DNA of 64,000 nt, from the NCBI GenBank assembly GCA_035719105.1, contig DASTGN010000008.1, positions 124,001-188,000 of the forward strand, in the 5' to 3' direction. The position numbers and the translations under genes were made by a program. The first letter of the stretch is position 1, and the number at the start of each line of letters is the position of its first letter. Below are positions 62,686 to 64,000 of this stretch, piece by piece. Under the pieces are notes generated by a model. It did no database searches. It was not told the DNA's origin and worked only from the letters and a program-made list of their open reading frames with translations. Source of the DNA: UBA8389 sp035719105. GTDB lineage: Bacteria > Bacteroidota > Bacteroidia > Bacteroidales > UBA1402.

Positions 62686-64000
62686 TTAGGAAACTCGTTT
62701 GTCAACACCCTCCACAAAGTTGATGAAGGCCTGATTGACTAATCGGACTCCGCCCGGTGTAGGATAATCGCCAGAAAAATACCAGTCACCAGTATGGTTG
62801 GGGCAAGCATCCCGCAGCTTTTCGGTGGTTTGATATACCAACTGGATTTCTGCTTTGGTACCATCGGGTGTCAACATTTGAGCAATCTTTTCTGAAAGCT
62901 GTTCGTTGGTAAATGGGGCATAGATTTCTTTGACGAAGTTGACAGTCTGCTCTGCTTTGGGTTTGAGTTGTTGTGCTTTGGCTTTGTTGTAAACCTCGTT
63001 GATGACCTTTTCTTGTTTGGAATCTTTAAGCAACTGAATGGCAGCTTTGAAGGCAATGAATTCACCCATTCTGGACATATCAATGCCATAACAGTCCGGA
63101 TATCGTACTTGAGGCGAAGAAGAAACCACAACGATTTTCTTAGGATTCAGACGGTCTAAAATTTTCAAGATACTCTGCTTCAAGGTAGTACCACGTACTA
63201 TGGAGTCGTCAATGATGACCAAATTGTCTTCGAACGGAACGAGCGAACCCCAAGTCACATCGTACACATGGGCAGCCAAATCGTTGCGACCTCCTTGTTG
63301 AGCGATAAAGGTTCGAAGCTTGATGTCCTTGATGGCTACTTTCTCTGTTCGAGCATGCATGGCTAAAATTTCTTCCAGCTTTTTCTCATCCAGGTTGTTG
63401 ATATTCTTTCGGATATATTCTTTCTTCAGATTGATCACATACTTGTCCAACCCTTGGCTCATGCCAAAAAAGGCGACTTCTGCCGTGTTGGGTATATACG
63501 AGAAAACAGTGTTTTTGATGTCGTAATGAATGGCCTCCAGGATGGGTTCGGTCAACAATTCACCCAGCCGTTTGCGTTCGTGATAAATATCTTCGTCACT
63601 ACCACGAGAAAAATAAATGCGTTCGAAAGAGCAAGACTTTTTTTCGAAAGGCTCCCGAATCTGTTCCGTAAAAATACGGCCACTTTTCTTGATGATTAAT
63701 GCAGCTCCCGGATCAATTTCTTTGATACTGGCGCCATTTACCCCCATAACTGTCTGTATGACAGGGCGTTCGGAGGCTACTACAACAATTTCATCGTCAG
63801 CATACCAAAAAGCTGGTCGAATACCCCATGGATCGCGGAAAACAAAGGAATCTCCATGTCCGATCATACCGCAAATGGTATAACCACCGTCCCATTCGGA
63901 AGATGATTTTCGAAGTACGGCAGAAATATTGAGTTGTTCTTCAATGACTTTAGCAACGTTCTGAATTCCTTTTGCTTCCAAATCGTCGTATTCCATCTGC
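62686..64000 (-). CDS. PurF-like class II glutamine amidotransferase / phosphoribosyltransferase, C-terminal part (cut by window edge)
   Basis: About 437 residues are visible; the N-terminus, including the catalytic Cys, lies past the right edge. The visible part has the end of the glutaminase domain (FRDPWGIRPAFWY, SERPVIQTVMG) and a phosphoribosyltransferase domain with the PRPP-binding VIIDDSIVRGTT. It fits amidophosphoribosyltransferase (first step of purine synthesis), or the longer PurF-like paralogue common in Bacteroidota; the spacing between motifs and the long C-terminal tail lean toward the paralogue. Followed by the YgbA_NO gene, 5 bp on. Confidence 0.8.
   Translation of the reverse strand, partial: QMEYDDLEAKGIQNVAKVIEEQLNISAVLRKSSSEWDGGYTICGMIGHGDSFVFRDPWGIRPAFWYADDEIVVVASERPVIQTVMGVNGASIKEIDPGAALIIKKSGRIFTEQIREPFEKKSCSFERIYFSRGSDEDIYHERKRLGELLTEPILEAIHYDIKNTVFSYIPNTAEVAFFGMSQGLDKYVINLKKEYIRKNINNLDEKKLEEILAMHARTEKVAIKDIKLRTFIAQQGGRNDLAAHVYDVTWGSLVPFEDNLVIIDDSIVRGTTLKQSILKILDRLNPKKIVVVSSSPQVRYPDCYGIDMSRMGEFIAFKAAIQLLKDSKQEKVINEVYNKAKAQQLKPKAEQTVNFVKEIYAPFTNEQLSEKIAQMLTPDGTKAEIQLVYQTTEKLRDACPNHTGDWYFSGDYPTPGGVRLVNQAFINFVEGVDKRVS

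Noticed and set aside
1..64000. tRNA, rRNA, CRISPR, riboswitch and prophage signals.
   Set aside because: No cloverleaf, spacer-repeat series, known riboswitch core or phage structural gene was seen; a tRNA or covariance scan could still find something I missed.

Overview
The window is chromosomal DNA of a Bacteroidota bacterium, probably order Bacteroidales. The pointers are a SusC-type TonB-dependent receptor, C-terminal type IX secretion (T9SS) sorting domains, many lipoproteins, promoter boxes of the Bacteroidota type (-7 TAnnTTTG, -33 TTTG/TTG), and few Shine-Dalgarno sequences. Genus cannot be settled from the sequence alone. No rRNA, tRNA, CRISPR array, integrase or transposase gene was seen.

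Region 1 (1-18.3 kb, minus strand) is a polysaccharide utilisation locus. In transcription order it holds a sugar-porter MFS transporter, a DUF5107-TPR protein, a GH2 enzyme with an F5/8-type binding domain, two GH97 enzymes, and an FG-GAP repeat protein. A strong hairpin follows, then a fasciclin-domain lipoprotein and a SusC receptor cut by the left edge; a SusD partner would lie outside. No dedicated regulator is visible here.

Region 2 (18.4-29 kb) is mixed: an M13 peptidase lipoprotein, an M23/LysM peptidase, an EamA exporter, a secreted PL1 pectate lyase, a three-repeat secreted protein that may bind glycans, two tandem beta-propeller proteins and a serine-type sulfatase.

Region 3 (29.2-33.3 kb) looks like an accessory insertion. 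It is visibly AT-richer and carries a PLD-nuclease/helicase/DUF3427 protein, a convergent XRE regulator overlapping it by 4 bp, and a roughly 275 bp GC-rich element with long imperfect inverted repeats. This is the least explained part of the window.

Region 4 (33.4-46.2 kb) returns to plant-glycan use: a GH28 pectinase-like enzyme, an operon of DUF6263 protein, TonB-type receptor and GH2 beta-galactosidase, and the rhamnose operon rhaB-rhaA-rhaT, with an MFS transporter upstream. Pectate lyase, GH28 and rhamnose catabolism together suggest growth on pectin or rhamnogalacturonan (inference).

Region 5 (46.3-64 kb) is core genome: dnaG, an ABC-2 exporter pair, rsfS-ftsH-cdsA, an ECF sigma factor with two envelope partners, mazG, an outer-membrane barrel, a kelch lipoprotein, valS, a small lipoprotein, a YgbA_NO-family gene and a PurF-like amidotransferase cut by the right edge.
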